DNA of 64,000 nucleotides from Euonymus europaeus (Eukaryota; Streptophyta; Magnoliopsida; Celastrales; Celastraceae), in contig OY756969.1 of assembly GCA_963580455.1 (NCBI GenBank), positions 17,828,760 through 17,892,759 of the forward strand, written 5' to 3'. The position numbers were made by a program, and so were the translations under genes. The stretch's first letter is position 1; the number at the start of each line of letters is the position of its first letter. A model generated the notes under the pieces. It searched no databases and had not been told where the DNA came from. It saw only the letters and a list, made by a program, of their open reading frames with translations. Below are positions 11,001 through 20,702 of the stretch, piece by piece.

Positions 11001-12609
11001 CTTGGCGATCGGGAGCAAAGTTTCTTCTCTTTTGCTTAACTGGTCGGGCACCGAGTATGATGCTCAGTCTATGCGTCATCATCTCTGCACTTATGCCGGG
11101 CATCTCATCAGCACTCCAGGCAAAAGTTCCTACACTCGCTAAGAGTAGTTCGGTGATCTCCTTGGTCATTGTTTCCCCAAGTTGAGATCCAATACGGAAG
11201 TTCCTTTCTGAGCCAGCCATGACCTCAACTTTCTTAAGTTGCTCTACTGGAGTAGGCTTGAACACCTGCTCCTCTGCTCTCATATCTAGGCTGCCTACTG
11301 AGATATTCTCTTTCTTCCTCTCTTTGAGTTCAGTAAAGTAGGTGCTCCGGAAAGCCTTTTGATTTCCCTTCACTTCACCCACTCCCCTCGAAGTGGGGAA
11401 TTTCATCTTCAAGCAGTAGGTTGAGACAACAGCTCTCACCTTGTGAAGTAGTGGTCTTCCTATGATGGCATTGTGTGAAGCCTTCACATCAACTACCAAC
11501 ATGTCCACCATGTGCATTACTGTCCTGGGATGTGTCCCCAATGTGACTGTGAGGCTAATCATTCCTTTTGGTACGACTGACTCTCCTGTGAACCCATACA
11601 AAGGTACTGAGGTCGGCTTTAGCCTATCCTCTGAAAGCTTCATAGCTTTGAAAGTGTGGTAGAACAGGATGTCTGCTGCACTTCCATTGTCTACCAAGAT
11701 TTTCAGGACGTTGAAGTTGGCGATCACTGCATCAATTACCAAGGCGTCATCATGAGGGACTCGAACACCTTCCTCATCTTTCTCTGAGAATGTGATGACA
11801 TCTTCATCCCTCTTGACCCTTTTTCCCTTGGTTGGCTGCTCAATGACGCGAGCATATGCTCTCCCAGCTGATGTACTTTCTCCACCTGCTGCCAACCCTC
11901 CAATAATGACGCCACAGAAATCAATTGTTCCTGCCGTGCCTCTCTGATGTGGAGGAGAATCTTCCCTCCTCCGTGGCCTTCTATGGTCATCATTTTTTCT
12001 GTCATCTCCCCTTCGTTTTCCTTCTCGATTTGCCGTGTATCTCTTGAGGTGTCCTCTTCTTATCAACTCCTCAATCTCGTCTTTCAATTGAATGCAATCA
12101 TCGGTATCATGACCACGGCCCTTATGAAACCTACAGTATTTGTCAGAAAACTTCCTCTTCTCTGCAGTGGTGGCACTCATCTCCTTTGGCCATTTGACCA
12201 AGTTCTGAGCCACTATTTCATTCAACACTGTTCTCGGGGGAGCATTCAGTGGAGTGTAGTTATCAAAGCGACTAGGTGGCGGACCAGTTGGAAATTTCCT
12301 GGATGACTGGTCTCTTCGCCTGTTGTCTTCTCTTCCCGACCTCTTGTCACTGCTTGGTCGGCCACCTCCCACCCCTCCTGAGCGGCCCTTCTCTCCAGTG
12401 CCTCTCGCCCTATCAGAAGAGGTTCGGATCGCAAAACGAGAAGACTTCAGTGAATCTGTTGCTTTGATGTATTTCTCAGTCATTGCCAGGAGTTCGTCCA
12501 TGGACTGAGGAGCATCAGTGCACAAGGAGTTGCAGAACTGCTCATGACGCACTGTCCTGATCAGAGCAGCATTTGCTACAGCAATTTGCACGTCGGGGAC
12601 TCCAGGCAC
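8038..12609 (-). CDS. Gag C-terminus and Pol polyprotein (PR-RT-RH-aRH-IN)
   Basis: An open frame of 1523 codons; the first codon is GTG and the true start lies upstream in gag. Residues 1-60 are the end of the gag domain and about 158-172 is a Cys/His motif (CRFHKGRGHDTDDC). Protease carries ILVDNGS at 304-310. RT spans about 535-740 with FLDAYSGYHQ and YVDDM (676-680). The first RNase H is about 800-935. A second, archaeal-type RNase H follows: LFVDGSSNQEGSG at 957-969, NNEAEYE 994-1000, SDSQ 1021-1024. Integrase has a His-His-Cys-Cys zinc motif (H1179, H1186, C1217, C1220) and catalytic D1249, D1309 and E1345 (35 residues between the last two). It ends at a stop after YYV with no chromodomain. 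All catalytic residues that I can check are present. It is separated from the gag N-terminus by a frameshift near 12600. Confidence 0.95.
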   Translation of the reverse strand: MPGVPDVQIAVANAALIRTVRHEQFCNSLCTDAPQSMDELLAMTEKYIKATDSLKSSRFAIRTSSDRARGTGEKGRSGGVGGGRPSSDKRSGREDNRRRDQSSRKFPTGPPPSRFDNYTPLNAPPRTVLNEIVAQNLVKWPKEMSATTAEKRKFSDKYCRFHKGRGHDTDDCIQLKDEIEELIRRGHLKRYTANREGKRRGDDRKNDDHRRPRRREDSPPHQRGTAGTIDFCGVIIGGLAAGGESTSAGRAYARVIEQPTKGKRVKRDEDVITFSEKDEEGVRVPHDDALVIDAVIANFNVLKILVDNGSAADILFYHTFKAMKLSEDRLKPTSVPLYGFTGESVVPKGMISLTVTLGTHPRTVMHMVDMLVVDVKASHNAIIGRPLLHKVRAVVSTYCLKMKFPTSRGVGEVKGNQKAFRSTYFTELKERKKENISVGSLDMRAEEQVFKPTPVEQLKKVEVMAGSERNFRIGSQLGETMTKEITELLLASVGTFAWSADEMPGISAEMMTHRLSIILGARPVKQKRRNFAPDRQEAIKEEVRKLMDADFIREVQYPEWLANVVMVRKANGKWRMCVDFTDLNKSCPKDSYPLPKIDQLVDATSGHQLLSFLDAYSGYHQIKMYPKDQEGTSFITPEGTYCYKVMPFGLKNAGATYQRLVNHIFRDQIGKSLEAYVDDMVVKSKKAEDHPADLRKVFHTLDRFGMKLNPDKCAFGVASGKFLGFLVTSRGIEINPEKAEAILQMEPPTNIKEVQRLTDRAASLGRFLARSGDKCRPFFQALKKAKEFVWTPECQIAFENLKDYLGQPPLLTCPREGEVLYLYLAVSPHAVSAVLVSEQDKVQRPVYYISRMMVSAETRYSHTEKLALSLIVAARKLRPYFQAHSIIVLTDQPLKQVLQKPDTSGRLVKWAIELGEFDIQYRPRKAMKAQALADFIIECYREPNQNIAAAAPQQWQLFVDGSSNQEGSGAGILLLGPGGMTIAHSLRFNFKASNNEAEYEAVLAGLRLAEQLEVKNLIVHSDSQLVTEQIKGEYEARGPSMIKYLAKVLELMERIPKVEVKQIPRGENSRADVLARLASASSVQVPTSVQVEILPQKSIEVQTLMADIDVSHEPSWKDPIKKYLEDGSLPEDRNQAKSLRKRVARYTLIQGEVYRRSFTLPYLKCLAPRDADYALREVHEGICGSHIGSRTLSHKVLRCGYYWPTMMKDAKKLVQKCDKCQRHSNVPRVPSSDIIPMQNPCPFAQWGMDLLGPFVQTLGQRRNLIVAVDYFTKWIEVEPLAAISEQKVMDFIWRTIVCRYGLPQALVVDNGRQFVSRKMHKFCEDLSIDLRITSVAHPQANGQAEVTNRTILEGLKTRLDGAKGRWVEELPNVLWSYRTTPRTSTGETPFSLSFGTEAVIPVEIGAPSLRVTNFEESMNDELLLNNLDLLEETRENARIRTAAYKQRTTQYHNRRVKRSFSVGDLVLRKVIATGKHPGKLGENWEGPYLVVKILKEGTYKIEDPRKPGDMRPWNADNLRRYYV

Positions 12610-13463
12610 ATCTGGTTAAATCTTCCTATGAAGTCACGGAATGGTTCTCCCTTCTCGTGCTCAATCACCATCAAGTCCTGATTGGTGGTCTTGGGCTTCC
12701 TGGCACATGCAAATCGGAGACTGAACTTCCTGGATAGGTCCTGGAAGCTATAAATGTTGTGCCTAGGAAGGTTGACGAACCAAGTCCGAGCAGGTCCAAT
12801 AAGTGTAGAGGAGAAAGCCTTGCACAACACTGCATCTGATGCTCCTCGGCACTCCATCATGGACTTGTATCCCATGACATGGTCATAAGGGTCCCTTTTT
12901 CCATCATACTGCTCCAGGTTGGGGAGCCTAAAGTCACGAGGTATGTCTGTCTCAAGGATATCCCTAGACAGGGGAGTCATGGAACTGCCCCACATTTCAT
13001 CAATGATGCTGCGTCCCTGCAGGGCTGCTAGTTTGCGGTCTACCTCTTGAAGGTGCTTATTGACATCATCATTGACTTGGGAGTAATGGGTGTTCCTATT
13101 GGTATTGGAATTTCCTTCTCGGTTCTCCTCCCTCCTCTTGCTCCTTGCATCAAGAGAACCCGAGTTTTCATCATCCTCGTTCCTTTCAGTGGTCCAAGGT
13201 GGGCCTTGCTGGTTTGCCATCATCATCTCAGTGAGGAGCTGCACTTGTTGACAGAGTTGATTAAACCGTGCAGCACTGATGGGAAGACCAGCTGCCTCCT
13301 GTGGTGGTGCTTGGACGTTTCCTCCTTCTCGGGCTTGAGGTGCATCCAAGGGTACCTCATGCCTTGCAGGATTCCCATAATCATGGTGTTGCTGCCCGGC
13401 CTCATCTACCAGATGATGGGCATGAGATGTTTCAGGATCATTGGTTCTTCGAGGTCTAACCAT
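12576..13463 (-). pseudogene. Tat gag N-terminal part, frameshifted
   Basis: ATG at 13463 begins MVRPRRTNDPETSH. The frame continues through a Gln-rich linker and the retrotransposon gag domain (DFRLPNLEQYDGKRDPYDHV, then TWFVNLPRHNIYSFQDLSRK), about 295 residues. The frame leaves the gag domain abruptly after FNQMCLE and stops at TAG 12578-12576. The rest of the domain continues in the next frame at the start of the pol ORF. The pattern fits a one-base deletion near 12600 in what was a single gag-pol frame. Upstream in-frame residues run into the LTR from a TTG and were not used as the start. The capsid precursor would be truncated in this copy. Confidence 0.85.
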
Positions 13464-13490
13464 TCTAAGAAGATGGAACTTAGTCGTTTC

Positions 13491-13508
13491 CCACACACGG
13501 CGCCAAAC
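13491..13508 (-). promoter_or_regulatory. Primer-binding site, tRNA-Asp-like
   Basis: Immediately after the 5' LTR the minus strand reads GTTTGGCGCCGTGTGTGG. The TGGCGCCGT core is the type used by Tat elements and matches the 3' end expected of tRNA-Asp; the distal bases are less certain. Confidence 0.65.
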
Positions 13509-14072
13509 TGATGACGTCAAAAAGGTGTCACTACCGAGAAGACGTTCAGTGCGTCAGACCTGCAGTAATGCACAGACGAAGATCCTTCCAGGAAGCCAAT
13601 CAGCCGAGCAAGGCAGTCTTGATTGACCAGCTAGGTAGCCTGTCAGGTAGCTTACCGACCAGGCAGGTAGGGCTGTCCAGGTTGATCAGCTAAACAATCT
13701 GAGAGCTGAGCACAACAAACAAAGATGAGCTAAAGGCCGCACCAGAGGGTGTCCTCTGGCGTTGGCGCTCCGACGCTCAAGTCAGTAGATATCCAATCAG
13801 GTGAGCTTCTCAGACTTAAAGCTCTCAATTAATCAATACTCAAATTTTGGTTAAGTTGGATAATACCTGACTTGCTGAGCCTTATATAGGGCTGGAGACC
13901 ACTGTTGAAGTGGGTCTTTCCATTATGATTGTGGACCGCATCCAGCTGGTTTTCACCTTGGTAGGTCCAGCTGGTGCACTCTTACCAAGGAGACTGCCTG
14001 GTAAGCATGAGGAGTCTTGGTCCACATATGACGTGGTGGAGCACCATTGGTGGGGGTATTTTTGTAATATCA
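13509..14072 (-). repeat. Tat 5' LTR (promoter LTR)
   Basis: The right repeat drives minus-strand transcription into gag-pol. Read on the minus strand it starts TGATATTAC and ends CGTCATCA, directly followed by the primer-binding site. Confidence 0.95.
13881..13891 (-). promoter_or_regulatory. TATA box of the Tat 5' LTR
   Basis: On the minus strand CCTATATAAGG lies about 180 bp into the LTR and about 420 bp upstream of the gag ATG. This is the expected U3/R position. Confidence 0.6.
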
Positions 14073-14077
14073 AGGCT
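14073..14077. repeat. Target-site duplication AGGCT (right)
   Basis: Perfect match to 4220-4224; it fixes both element ends. Confidence 0.95.
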
Positions 14078-14612
14078 AGTCTCTGAACCCTTCTCTTACC
14101 TTAGTCCCGTCCCATAGTTTGGTTACCTAGATTGCCATGCACCCTGGATAATTTCTTTTTCCCATTTTTCCCTTATTCATGTGTTGTATCGTGATGTATG
14201 GACATGTATTTCATACTTTGTTGTTCATTTGTTTACCTTAACCCTTAAAGAGCCCACATGCATGAGCCTTAACCATTTAATCAACACATTTTCAAAAGTG
14301 TCATGTATGTCCATCCTAATGAGGTTTACTCCAAGATCTAACCTAGATCTACAAATAAACACTCATCTTACGTTGTTCTTCACTTGCTCTTTTGGTATGT
14401 TTGGTCTCCGATGCATAGCTCTAACCTAAAGGACAATAATAATGCAAGTGTTTAGGGTTTTTGTTATACCCTTTTAGTTCACATAATCATCAACAAAATT
14501 CCAAGAACTTACGTTTCTTAATCTCCAAGAACACTTGAATCTCCTTCTTCCTCTCACTTTCTCTCTCTACGCCCAGGAGGTATCTGTAATGTATCCAACC
14601 AGGACCGTCACA
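14078..14612 (-). repeat. Second half of possible old LTR
   Basis: Continuation of the sequence broken by the Tat insertion. It ends ACCGTCACA near 14612 and has a purine-rich minus-strand stretch at about 14550-14575 like an LTR leader. No coding content. The partner segment is 2759-4219. No flanking duplication was found, so it stays tentative. Confidence 0.3.
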
Positions 14613-16588
14613 AAAATCAATTAAAAGACAAACAACAGTGTAAACTAATTTGGATTCTTAAATTAATGATGACAAAATTAACTAGCTTAAATAAAATTAC
14701 TAATTCAACAATAGATGAGAATTAGCTCGGATTTGGCTAGTTCAACTACCTCCACCTGTGAACACAAATTAATCTGCAATTAAACATATTAAGAATTTAA
14801 TGATGTTAATTGAAAGACTTTGGTCCAGCTCTAACAATTCGATTTTCCTAAACAACGACCTTGACTTTGGTCCAGCTCAAGGTCTTTTCTTATCAAAGGA
14901 GTCTTGGTTTGGTCTCTCATAAGAATCTCCTAAGGCAAGCATCAACACTTGAAAATCGACAATCGCACAATATAGAGCAATGGTCTATCAGCCAATCAAT
15001 TATGTTCAATGTTCCCAAACCTAAATCACAAAACAAGTTTCCGTTACTTCGTTAAACACCGAGTCATGGTCAGCCGAATATGTTCAACTAACAGTTTATA
15101 AATATTTTGATGATGGCTAGGCATGCATACCAATAAAAAATCAACAATAAATTTGAAGAACGATAAATTAAATCCAGTCTAATCAATAATCAATCTGTGC
15201 ACAAGGTTTCAGTAGAAGAAAAAACAAAATTCTAACTAAAAAGTGTTTAGTTGCACATAATCATAATGAAAATCATAAAAATACTCAGTATCAATATTCC
15301 AATCAATGGGAAAGATGAAGTAATTGCAGTGCTTGGAATGCCTCTTCTCTTCATTTTGTATTCTAAAAAATCAGGTACTCCCTCTAGCAACTTGGGTTAG
15401 GTCTTTTAATTGTGTTGTGAGTTTGGTCCCAACTGCCACGTTCTTTAATCTAGAAATTTACATCTTGCTTCCGCGCTTAGGTTGCACCCGACCACATTCT
15501 ACCCAGAAACAACTTTATTCTTTATTTCAACTCAACAGTACCTATTCATAAAATATATCAATTTAGGCAGTACTTCGTATAAAAAATCATAGAAAAATAG
15601 GTTCTTTAAGACTAGAATAATAGGTACAATTTTGCACCTAACACGACTCATCTGCCCAAGCCATGCTGAAAGATATACAACATCTATTGCACCCTTGTAA
15701 ATAGGAGGTTTGGTCTTTCTAAGCTTTGCCAACTTTGTCAATAGCCTTCTAGTATCAACCTCAGCAACTACATTATAATAGTTGCTGACTGTTTTGCCTC
15801 GATTCGAAAGTTTCTAATGTCAGATCTTAGCAAGTCTATTGGCGTTGGATTTGTATCGGCCTGAAAATTCCAACTCCATTGGCCTCACCTCAATCCATCG
15901 CTAGAAATGGCTAGATCAAGAAAAAAAAATGATTCATCCATTTTGCCTCGAACTGATAGTTTTTAATGTTGGATCTTAGCAAGCCTAGTAACTTTGGATT
16001 CGTCTCGATTTGAAAATTCTGACGCCACTGACCTTATCTTGATTCAAAGTCAGAAGCATCTGAAATGAGACAAGAAATTTTTAGTCATTTTTTCTTCTAG
16101 AATAACAATGACAAATATATAATTTCAAGTTTTTTCCATAATTCAATAAATTTAAAAATAATTAGACCATAACTATAAAAAAAAAAAGATTAACCGTCCT
16201 TTAATTTTATTAGTAAATTAGGATCTAAGCCTAATTTCTCATTTATTTAATGGTACACAAATTTAATTCAAATATACAAATATTAAAAAAAATGAAAAAT
16301 TAATACTTTATATTAACATGGAATCAGCTGGAAGATTAAAATGTCTCCTCAAAGTTCCCGTCAGATTAGTGTGTCTTTGTTAAACAACTACCTGACATTT
16401 GAATTTATTATTTAATTTTTGATTTATTTCAATCCTACACTTCACCCTATTCCGTCTATTCACCTTTTGTCTATTGCTTCACAACGCTTCATATAAGAAA
16501 TCGAAAGGATGTGCGGCTTTCGGTTCGTGTATTCACGTATGCCAGCTTCTATGGAATCGGTTCCGCTCATGGCAAAGCAATCTTGGAT
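14613..16588. other. AT-rich intergenic DNA
   Basis: I see no gene. An imperfect tandem duplication (15793-16042) and poly-A/T tracts are the only structure. A possible short exon before the PIF-1 insertion site is discussed in the findings. Confidence 0.5.
15793..16042. repeat. Imperfect direct repeat, about 100 bp x 2
   Basis: Copies at about 15793-15893 and 15951-16042 share TTTTGCCTCGA..., GGATCTTAGCAAG-type and TGAAAATTC segments. The spacing is about 157 bp and there are many substitutions. Confidence 0.6.
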
Positions 16589-16591
16589 CTT

Positions 16592-16700
16592 GCCTCTGTT
16601 TGGTTGGGAGGTAACAAGCTTCATAAGCTGGGGTATGTAGCTAACTCACGCTCAAGTATCCAAACACCAAAATACCCCAGCTTCATAAGCTAACTTATTC
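16592..16700 (+). repeat. PIF-1 left TIR and subterminal inverted motif
   Basis: The TIR is followed by AAGCTGGGGTAT and, about 40 bp on, its complement ATACCCCAGCTT, each next to CTTCATAAGC. Related AGCTTATTT and CAGCTTCATACACCA motifs sit inside the right end (about 20600-20680). Such subterminal copies are expected binding sites for the ORF1 protein or transposase. Confidence 0.6.
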
Positions 16701-17858
16701 CGCCCCGTCAAAAGAAGCTACTTGGACCAGCTTTTTTCCTCTTGGCTGTGGGTATTTCCACGAAATACCCTTCTCTCCGTCTCGTCGATTTCAACCCTAG
16801 GGCCTACAACTTCTTCGGATTGAGCAAGGTATGGCTGTTTTGGTTTGATTTTTCCTTCTTTTGTGAATCAGATCTATCTGTGAGAAAGATCTAACTCTGG
16901 TATTGCTCTTTTGGAAGTGACGATTGGTTCTTCTCTTGTCGACTTCTCCCTTGTTCTTCACTTTTGCCAATATCATCGATTTCTTAAAGGTATTTCTCCC
17001 TTGTGTTTCTGGTTTTGTACTTGCATCCTATACAATCTTATAAATTGCTAGTTTCTTGTGAGAATCATTACTGCTATTAGCTGCTATTTTGTCTTGAACT
17101 TGGGTTTTTCCTTGGTGGGAGCTTGCTCATATTATTGCCATTGAAGCTGAGATATACTTTTGTTGATGTTAATATTTGACTGAATCGCAAATTGAGATAT
17201 TGCATTTACCTTTAGTGAACCTGTGTAAGATCTGTGGGAAAACAATGATGTGATATTAAATTCATTTTTTTGCTTTTTTCATCAATGAATCTTTCCCCCA
17301 TTGTTCATCTGGTTGTTGGGGAATGCTAAATAAAAAATGAAATGACAGTTTTGTTTTTGTTCATTGGCGCAATCAAGTTGTTCAATTTGGACACTTTTAA
17401 AGTAGTACTAGTTTCTATTGTGGAACACAACTAACAGGTGGGCACATTTGATTGAAAGTAGATAAGTTAGTTTGTCTTTCAAGTGTAGTAGAGCAACATA
17501 AACAATATGCTTTGGTTCTTTTAGTGATGCAATGCATACTTTAATAAAAGGTGGGGACATTTGATTGAGTTTGGCAATAATTTGCTTTAAACCAAGTCCA
17601 CGTACATTGTTTTCTTTAGAGGATGCCATTAGTTCTAGTTCATTGATCTTCTTTGAGATGCAAGCTTTTTATGGCATGTGATGCTTTCTTGCAAGCCATG
17701 CCCATCAAATAATTATTTTCGTATATTTGTTACCTCTCCAAGTTATCACTTACTGTCCTTTGTTTTCTCTTGTTCTCCTTTGCTTGCAATATTTGAGGTG
17801 TTGTGTTTCTTAAAAATATTTGTTTTGATTGGGCACATTATAGTATTTCCTAAAGAAT

Positions 17859-18929
17859 ATGTCGAAGAGAGGCAAGGATGTTATGAGTCAATCCGAAGTG
17901 GATAAAACAAAATGGGAGACGAAGACAATTGATGCGTTGGTTGATATTTGTTAGGAGAGTTTGAATCAATTGTTAGGCTACCAGGGGCTCCAGTTACTAA
18001 ATTTGAGTGGGAGGGTATTGTATCAAAATTCAAAGCAAGTACAGGTCTTTTATTCACGAAGCAAGCATTGAAAAACAAATGGGATCAATTGTGGAAAGAG
18101 TGGCAGTTGTGGAACAGAATGGTTGGGAGTGAGACTGGTTTGGGGTGGGACTACTCAACTCATAGGGTTATCATGGATGATGAATGGGGGGAGCTCAAAA
18201 TTCAGGTATATACTCTATTGTTTTACATGTCTAATGCATCTGTCTAATACACATGTCTAATACATCTGTCTATTGTTATTGTAGGAGAATAAAGAATATG
18301 CCAAGTTCAAAAAATGGGGATTCCAATACAGATTTCAGCTGAATTTTTGTTTTGGTGCGGGAGTTGCTATTGGCAATTTTTGTGTAGCACCGTCAAGTGG
18401 GCACAATCCAATTTTGAACCCGATGCTTAACCATGCTTCAAATACTGATTGGTTCGATGAGGGTGAAGAGTACATTCAAAGCACAATCCACCTTGACTGT
18501 GAACAAGATAGAACAACTGCTACATCACCTATGAGGAAGAGTGTGAGCATAGCTCCTACAGTGTCATCAGTATCAAAGGAAGGTAACTCCAAAAAGAGAA
18601 GGACTGCTGCACAGCTAGTGAATGATAACCATGTTCTTACAACCAAGTTAGTGAGTGCTTTTGAGCATGTCGTTTTCAAAGCACCTACTGATAGTCCTTC
18701 CTTGAGTACTGGTATATTTGATGAAGTTCAATCTGATGATGCCTTGACTATCCTCCATGACATGTCTGCTAGAAATGAGATCAATGATAAGCTGTACTTC
18801 TTTGGAATGAAGATGATGAAGGACCAACATGATAGAAATTGTTTTGCTACAATGCAACTGGCTAAGAGGGTGGGCTTTATACAGAGCATGTTTGCTAAAA
18901 AATATGGCTCACCATTTGGTCGCATATGA
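17859..18929 (+). pseudogene. PIF-1 ORF1, Myb/SANT-like protein, broken
   Basis: The likely start is ATG 17859 (MSKRGKD). KTKWETKTIDALVDIC follows, the first helix region of a Myb/SANT-like DNA-binding domain. A TAG at about 17952 and a frame change then interrupt it. The domain resumes in another frame with FEWEGIVSKFKASTG, ALKNKWDQLWKEWQLW and GLGWDYSTHRVIMDDEWGE. An intron with GTATAT donor near 18206 and TTGTAG acceptor near 18283 follows. The second exon runs open to TGA 18929 and ends PFGRI. Active PIF/Harbinger elements need this partner to move the transposase to the nucleus and to bind DNA. The exact exon 1 end is uncertain by a few bases. Confidence 0.8.
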
Positions 18930-19111
18930 GATGTCTATTTATTTTAAGCACTTTATTACTTTTTCTTGCATTATCATAAACTATGTAGAATTTTGAACTT
19001 GCTTATCTGTTTGTCACTTTATTTGTTTTATGCATTTGTATGACTTGATTTCAATAATATGGATTTTGATTACATAAATTGAGTAAATGTGTTTTATTTG
19101 AATTTGCAGTG

Positions 19112-20358
19112 ATGAAGGATAATAATGAGTACGATTATGAGACTATTATGATGATGGGATTAGTTGCCTACTGTATGGTGAATATGAATCCAAGGAGTTT
19201 ATTAATAGAACGTGTCCCATGTAGAACTTCAAGTTTACAAGGTGCTCAATACGTGGCAGAGGTTTTGAGAGGCCACCCTATAAGATGCTACGAGAATTTT
19301 AGGATGCGAATTGACATTTTTGAAGCATTTTGTTCTGATTTGGTTAACAAGTACATGCTTCGTGCATCTGGGAACATCCAAATTCCAGAGATGGTAGCTA
19401 TGTTTCTGTTCACTCTTGGCCAAGGGGCATCAAACAGGCTAGTTCAGGAAATCTTTCAGGACTCAGGTGAGACAGTTAGTCATTTGTTCAACCAGGTGTT
19501 GGGTTCTGTATATGAAATGGCTATCAATGTTATAAAGCAGAGGGAGAACCAGTTTAATGAAATTCCTACAAAAATTAGGGCTACACCCGAGCTGCGACCT
19601 TTCAAAAATGCTATTGGTGCTATCGATGGAACCCATGTGCATGCTGCTATTCCACGGAGTCAACAGTTGCCATTCTTCAACAGAAAAGGGATGACATCTC
19701 AGAATGTTGTGGCGGCGTGTGATTTTGACATGGTATATATTGTAGCACCTGGATTTGAGGGTTCAGCCCATGATGCTAGGGTACTGCAGTATGTTCAAAA
19801 TAAAGCGGATTTCAACTTTCCCCATCCACCTCCAGGTGTGCTTGAATTTTAATTCGTATGTAATCTTTGGATTATTTAGCATGCTTAATGTGATTTTTTT
19901 TAGCAGGGAAATATTATTTGGTGGATGCGGGTTATGCCAACAAGACTGGCTATCTTGCACCTTATAAGGGCGACCGGTATCATCTGCCAGATTGGATGAA
20001 TGGGCGTCGTGCAAGTGACCCACGTGAAATCTTCAACCATAAGCACTCGTCCCTCCGTAATGTCATTGAAAGGACATTCGGAGTAACCAAAAGAAGGTGG
20101 AAGATATTAAATATTATGCCGCCTTATCCATACAAGACACAGGTGAACATTGTGGCAGCATGTTTCGGTCTGCATAACTACATTCGGATGAGGACTGGAA
20201 GTACCGAAGAGTTTGAGAATGAGCTGGATGATGTGGACAGTTCCTCAGTTGATGTTGCAGGGACTTCTCTAGATGGTGGTGTTGGGTTGACTGATGATGG
20301 CGACATGGGCATTATTAGAGATCGAATTGCAAACCAATTACGTAGCATGACTAATTAG
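19112..20358 (+). CDS. PIF/Harbinger transposase, spliced, apparently intact
   Basis: ATG 19112 lies just after an AG acceptor (TTTGCAG). Exon 1 is 19112-19835 and the intron 19836-19906 (GTGTGC...TAGCAG). Exon 2 is 19907-20358, ending in TAG. The frame is kept across the splice (phase 1), giving 391 residues. The N-terminal half has the helical domain usual before the catalytic core (RGHPIRCYENFRMRIDIFEAF). The DDE catalytic domain has D172 in AIDGTH, D248 in YLVDAGY and E296 in NVIERTFG. The 47 residues between the last two give the DD47E spacing typical of the superfamily. No stop or frameshift was seen. It cuts and joins the TIR DNA together with the ORF1 partner, which is broken here. 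Confidence 0.92.
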
Positions 20359-20702
20359 GTGTTGGTTGGAAAGTTTAATATGTACGAAACACCAATATGT
20401 TCATTTTATTTTCAAGTTTGTGTGAGAACTTAAAATATGACATGATTGTTATGTTTTTATGTTATATTCTATCAATCTCGTTTATAATTCAAAATTTAAT
20501 TGTTTTGTTTTTCTTATTAAACTACTTTAAATGCCCTTAGTGGTAATTTTACAACTTTTACTCTATTAACAAATTAGCACCACCAAACACATATTGAGCA
20601 TAAAGTAGCTTATTTAAACAGCTTTATACACTAGCGTAAAGTAGCTTATTTTTACAGCTTCATACACCAACTTATTTACCCTCTCAACCAAACAGAGGCC
20701 TT

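Larger units (their letters stand above)
4225..14072 (-). mobile_element. Complete Tat-lineage Ty3/gypsy retrotransposon
   Basis: Two 564-bp direct repeats (4225-4788 and 13509-14072) begin TGATGACG and end ATATCA. They are flanked by the perfect 5-bp duplication AGGCT (4220-4224 and 14073-14077). Coding runs right to left: primer-binding site, gag, PR, RT, RNase H, a second RNase H, integrase, then a long non-pol region carrying a convergent plus-strand ORF. The extra RNase H, the DNGS protease motif, the absence of a chromodomain and the antisense ORF are all known of the Tat lineage (Grande/Retand-type relatives). The LTRs differ at four positions that I can see (4268, 4637, 4698 and 4703 in the left copy), so the insertion is recent. 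The element is split by a gag frameshift and probably cannot make all its proteins. Confidence 0.95.
16592..20699 (+). mobile_element. PIF/Harbinger element, PIF-1
   Basis: Terminal inverted repeats GCCTCTGTTTGGTTGGGAGG (from 16592) and, on the complementary strand from 20699, GCCTCTGTTTGGTTGAGAGG differ at one position over 20 bp. The 3-bp flank CTT is repeated at 16589-16591 and 20700-20702. The element is 4108 bp. It carries the two genes typical of the superfamily, a Myb/SANT-like ORF1 and a DDE transposase, both on the plus strand. PIF/Harbinger elements usually duplicate TWA, so CTT is unusual. Confidence 0.92.

Noticed and set aside
8333..12508. Plus-strand open frames of 60-156 codons opposite pol
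   Set aside because: Shadows of the conserved minus-strand pol and gag-pol frame; no independent family wording or promoter.
13509..13520. Upstream start of gag inside the LTR
   Set aside because: The codon is TTG and lies in the LTR; the ATG at 13463 after the primer site is the natural start.
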